Below, one piece after another: positions 3,500 through 5,859 of a stretch of 5,859 nucleotides of DNA. A model generated the notes under the pieces. The model did not search any database. It was not told the origin of the DNA and saw nothing but the letters and a program-made list of their open reading frames with translations. The translations under genes were made by a program, and so were the position numbers. The stretch covers positions 1 through 5,859 of the forward strand of contig CAMJAO010000145.1 of NCBI GenBank assembly GCA_946403615.1, written 5' to 3'. Positions within the stretch are counted from its first letter, which is position 1. Each line of letters begins with the position of its first letter. This stretch comes from an uncultured Prevotellaceae bacterium. Its GTDB lineage: Bacteria > Bacteroidota > Bacteroidia > Bacteroidales > Bacteroidaceae.

Positions 3500-5859
3500 C
3501 TAAAGGATGGGGGCTACCAACCTCACCTCATAGATTTCACCGATTTGTTTTTTGGGCTTGGCGACGAATTTCACGCGCACCTGTTTCTTGCCTTTCAGCA
3601 GGTCTGAGGGGATGGGGTAGGTCTCGTATTTGAACTCTGAGATGCGGTATTTTCCGGTATTGTTGACTGACTGCACGAGCACGTCATCAACAAAGATGTC
3701 AAACTCGTGACTCTTCCATTCGCCCACACCCCAGTATTTCAGGCGCAGACTGAGGTCGGTCTTGCCGCCCGTCTGCATCAGGTAACTGAAATAATGATTG
3801 TCGCTGGCGTCGCGGAAGAACACGTCATTCGTGTTGCCGGTAAATGAGCGGTCGGTCTCCATGAAATGGTCCGATTCGGGTTGCTGCTCACCGGGTTGTA
3901 CTTTATCCACCGTTCGCGCCTCCAGAGCCTGGCGTTCCTGCTCTTGTTTGGCAAGATTGTCGAGGTAATCTTTGTAGTTGTCCTCCGACAGAGCCAGCCA
4001 GTACATCATATAGCGGGCGTCGTGTAGTTCAAAGAAAGGCATCAGTTCGTTGCGGATTTCATTGACCATCTTGGTTGAGAGGGTGAAATGAAGCGGACGG
4101 CCGGCAACGGGTTGCAACTGGTTGGCAATGCCCTCAATGTCGTCGTTGATCAGAATCGGAGCCTGGTCAATAGGCAGTTTTTTACCGACTGCCAACTGTC
4201 CGAAGCGGCTGTCGTCGGCTATCAGCATGGCGAGATCTTCCGTTCCCGTCTTCATGGCCAGCATGATGGGACCGTGCATCAGGGCAATATACTGTGACAG
4301 GTTGGGCATATATTTCACGCTGTTGTGCATGGGGAAAGTGATTTCCACCACGTCGCCTTTCTTCCATTTGCGGTCGATGCTGACGTATGACGACGGTCCG
4401 GTGACGGCATTGACCGCCTTGCCGTTGACTTTCACGCTGAATTCGCCGGGTTTCACCCATCCGGGGTAGCGCACCAGCAGTTGGAATTCGCCTTTACCCT
4501 GGGCCACGGTGATGCGGCTGTTCTCAGAATAGGGGAAGTTGGTCTCCTGACGCAAGATGACGCCTTTTTCTTTCCAATTCAGTTCTGAAGCCACGAAAAG
4601 GTTCACAAACAGAGCGTCGCCTTTGTGTGTATAGATAAATTGTCCGTATTTACCGTGGTTCTCCATACCCGTACCCACACAGCACCACATGGCCTCATTG
4701 GGCGCGGAATAATTGCGATAGTGACGCGGACGTGCCGAGGTGAAATAAACATAGCCGCCGTGCTCAGGATGCTGTGTGGAGAGGATATGGTTGAATGTGG
4801 CCAGTTCGTAGTAGTCGGCGTAGCGGGCCTCGGGATTGCGGCTGTGCAGTTCCTCGGTCAGTTTCAACATGTTGTTGGTGTTGCAACTCTCTGGTCCGTC
4901 GATGTCGTTCACAAAGTCTTGACAAGCCTCTTTGCTGGGGAAGTGTTCACGGCGCGAGTTGCCGCCAAAAGCCAATGAGCGCTCCCCTGTGACGATGTCC
5001 CAGAAGAAAGCGCCGGCATTATGATACGCCTCGTCGCCGCTCAATTCGGCAATACGCTCAAATCCCACCACCTTGGGCACCTGTGTGTTGGCATGCAAGT
5101 TGTCGAGACAGTCACGACGCTGTGACAGAGGCGTGAGCAGTCTGCGGTGTGAGAACCGCTTGGCAGCATCGAGGTATTTCTTCTCGCCCGTGATGGCATA
5201 AGCGTCGGCCAGCACCTCGTTCATGCCGCCGTGCTCCGTGTCGAGAATGCGCTCCATCTGGGCGTCGCTCAGTCCGCGTGTCAGGTCGATGGCCCAATCG
5301 CAGAAACCGAGGAAGAGCCGTTTGCCCTGCTCGTTGCCGCAATAGACCCATGTGTCGCGCAGACCCGCATACATTTTATGCACATTATATAACGGCACCC
5401 AAGCACCATAATAAGGTCCGAAGTCGCCTTTTTTAAATGCCGACCAGATGCGGTCGCTGCCCGGCACGCCTCCTACATAGCCGCGGCCCCATTCGGGATG
5501 GTTCTTCGCATTGGCGTCGGCACAGGCCTGCAATTCGCTCAGCATATAATCCATGCGCTGTTGGCACTCTTTACTGCCCGTAGCGGCATTGATGGCCATC
5601 GCAGTGAGGTAGTGGCCGCCCACATGTCCGTCCAGTCCGTCCCAGTTGGGGTAGGACTTGGCTTTCGGGGTGAGTCCTGCTTCCTTGAGGTAGGGTGCCA
5701 ACAACCGGTCACAGTCATATTTCAGCAACGTCTGTATGTTGAGGTCGCGCGCTTTTTTCAACGGACCGTCAAGGAGAGTCACATCGCCTAGGGGGAATTC
5801 GTGGGCGTAGAGTTTGTCTTGTGCCTGCCCTGTCATGCTTATAGCGGCCAGCACAGCAA
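3500..5859 (-). CDS. Secreted GH127/GH146-type (DUF1680) beta-L-arabinofuranosidase, 5' end missing
   Basis: A glycoside hydrolase of the DUF1680 group, whose characterised members release beta-L-arabinofuranose from plant glycans using a Zn-bound cysteine nucleophile. Numbering is from the codon at 5854-5852. A hydrophobic stretch ending near GQAQ-D13 looks like the tail of a signal peptide. No lipobox Cys is visible, so a periplasmic soluble enzyme is likely. The frame stays open to the window edge, and the partial codon there (NTT) must be Phe, Leu, Ile or Val. The true start is therefore outside, and the GTG at 5854 is not the start. Family marks include LLDGPL (27-32), GGHYL (79-83), REHF with E303, ESC with E322 and C324, and MWCCVGTG with C391/C392. 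In B. longum HypBA1 the matching residues are E322 (acid/base), E338, C340, C417 (nucleophile) and C418. A beta-sandwich region follows the barrel; then comes a Gln/Glu-rich linker with KVQPGEQQ (from 651), then a C-terminal beta-rich domain (about 670-784). Length and domain layout favour GH146-like enzymes, but exact family and substrate are inferred. It is convergent to aat. Confidence 0.9.
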   Translation of the reverse strand, partial: AVLAAISMTGQAQDKLYAHEFPLGDVTLLDGPLKKARDLNIQTLLKYDCDRLLAPYLKEAGLTPKAKSYPNWDGLDGHVGGHYLTAMAINAATGSKECQQRMDYMLSELQACADANAKNHPEWGRGYVGGVPGSDRIWSAFKKGDFGPYYGAWVPLYNVHKMYAGLRDTWVYCGNEQGKRLFLGFCDWAIDLTRGLSDAQMERILDTEHGGMNEVLADAYAITGEKKYLDAAKRFSHRRLLTPLSQRRDCLDNLHANTQVPKVVGFERIAELSGDEAYHNAGAFFWDIVTGERSLAFGGNSRREHFPSKEACQDFVNDIDGPESCNTNNMLKLTEELHSRNPEARYADYYELATFNHILSTQHPEHGGYVYFTSARPRHYRNYSAPNEAMWCCVGTGMENHGKYGQFIYTHKGDALFVNLFVASELNWKEKGVILRQETNFPYSENSRITVAQGKGEFQLLVRYPGWVKPGEFSVKVNGKAVNAVTGPSSYVSIDRKWKKGDVVEITFPMHNSVKYMPNLSQYIALMHGPIMLAMKTGTEDLAMLIADDSRFGQLAVGKKLPIDQAPILINDDIEGIANQLQPVAGRPLHFTLSTKMVNEIRNELMPFFELHDARYMMYWLALSEDNYKDYLDNLAKQEQERQALEARTVDKVQPGEQQPESDHFMETDRSFTGNTNDVFFRDASDNHYFSYLMQTGGKTDLSLRLKYWGVGEWKSHEFDIFVDDVLVQSVNNTGKYRISEFKYETYPIPSDLLKGKKQVRVKFVAKPKKQIGEIYEVRLVAPIL

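Noticed and set aside
4088..4978. Plus-strand open frames within the glycoside hydrolase gene
   Set aside because: They are antisense shadows of a well-supported coding sequence with clear family motifs, and their translations show no coherent domain.
5852..5854. GTG as the start codon of the glycoside hydrolase
   Set aside because: It would leave a signal peptide of only about 12 residues with no basic N-region. The frame continues upstream in hydrophobic codons to the window edge, so the real start is outside.

Overview
The window looks like chromosomal DNA of a Bacteroidales bacterium, most likely Prevotellaceae. This is inferred from three things: the clpA start has an A-rich, Shine-Dalgarno-free leader; short C/G-rich palindromic repeats and an A/C-rich octamer repeat lie between genes; and the window carries a secreted DUF1680-type glycoside hydrolase of the kind common in gut and oral Bacteroidales. 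No rRNA or marker gene is present to fix the genus.

Layout. Positions 1-177 (+) are the 3' end of clpS. A 118-base gap (178-295) holds a perfect C/G hairpin and an 8-bp tandem repeat that runs up to the clpA start. Positions 296-2653 (+) are a complete clpA. It overlaps by one base with aat (2653-3357, +), encoding leucyl/phenylalanyl-tRNA-protein transferase. A 142-base gap (3358-3499) holds another C/G repeat and a strong 13-bp hairpin. Positions 3500-5859 (-) are a convergent gene for a secreted beta-L-arabinofuranosidase-type enzyme (GH127/GH146, DUF1680), cut at its 5' end by the window edge.

How the genes fit together. clpS, clpA and aat make up a dedicated bacterial N-degron pathway, apart from the ClpP peptidase, which is not in the window. 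Aat adds Leu or Phe to proteins with N-terminal Arg or Lys. ClpS recognises the resulting N-terminus and hands it to ClpA, which unfolds the protein into ClpP. The hydrolase is a separate, exported carbohydrate-degrading function.

The most notable structure is a family of three related short palindromic repeats. One lies between clpS and clpA, one lies inside the clpA reading frame close to its 3' end, and one supplies the aat stop codon. The copy inside clpA has perfect 7-bp ends and appears to add about 12-16 residues to a loop near the ClpA C-terminus. I see no sign of a wholly new multi-gene system. The novelty is in how these repeats and the octamer tract shape a known operon.
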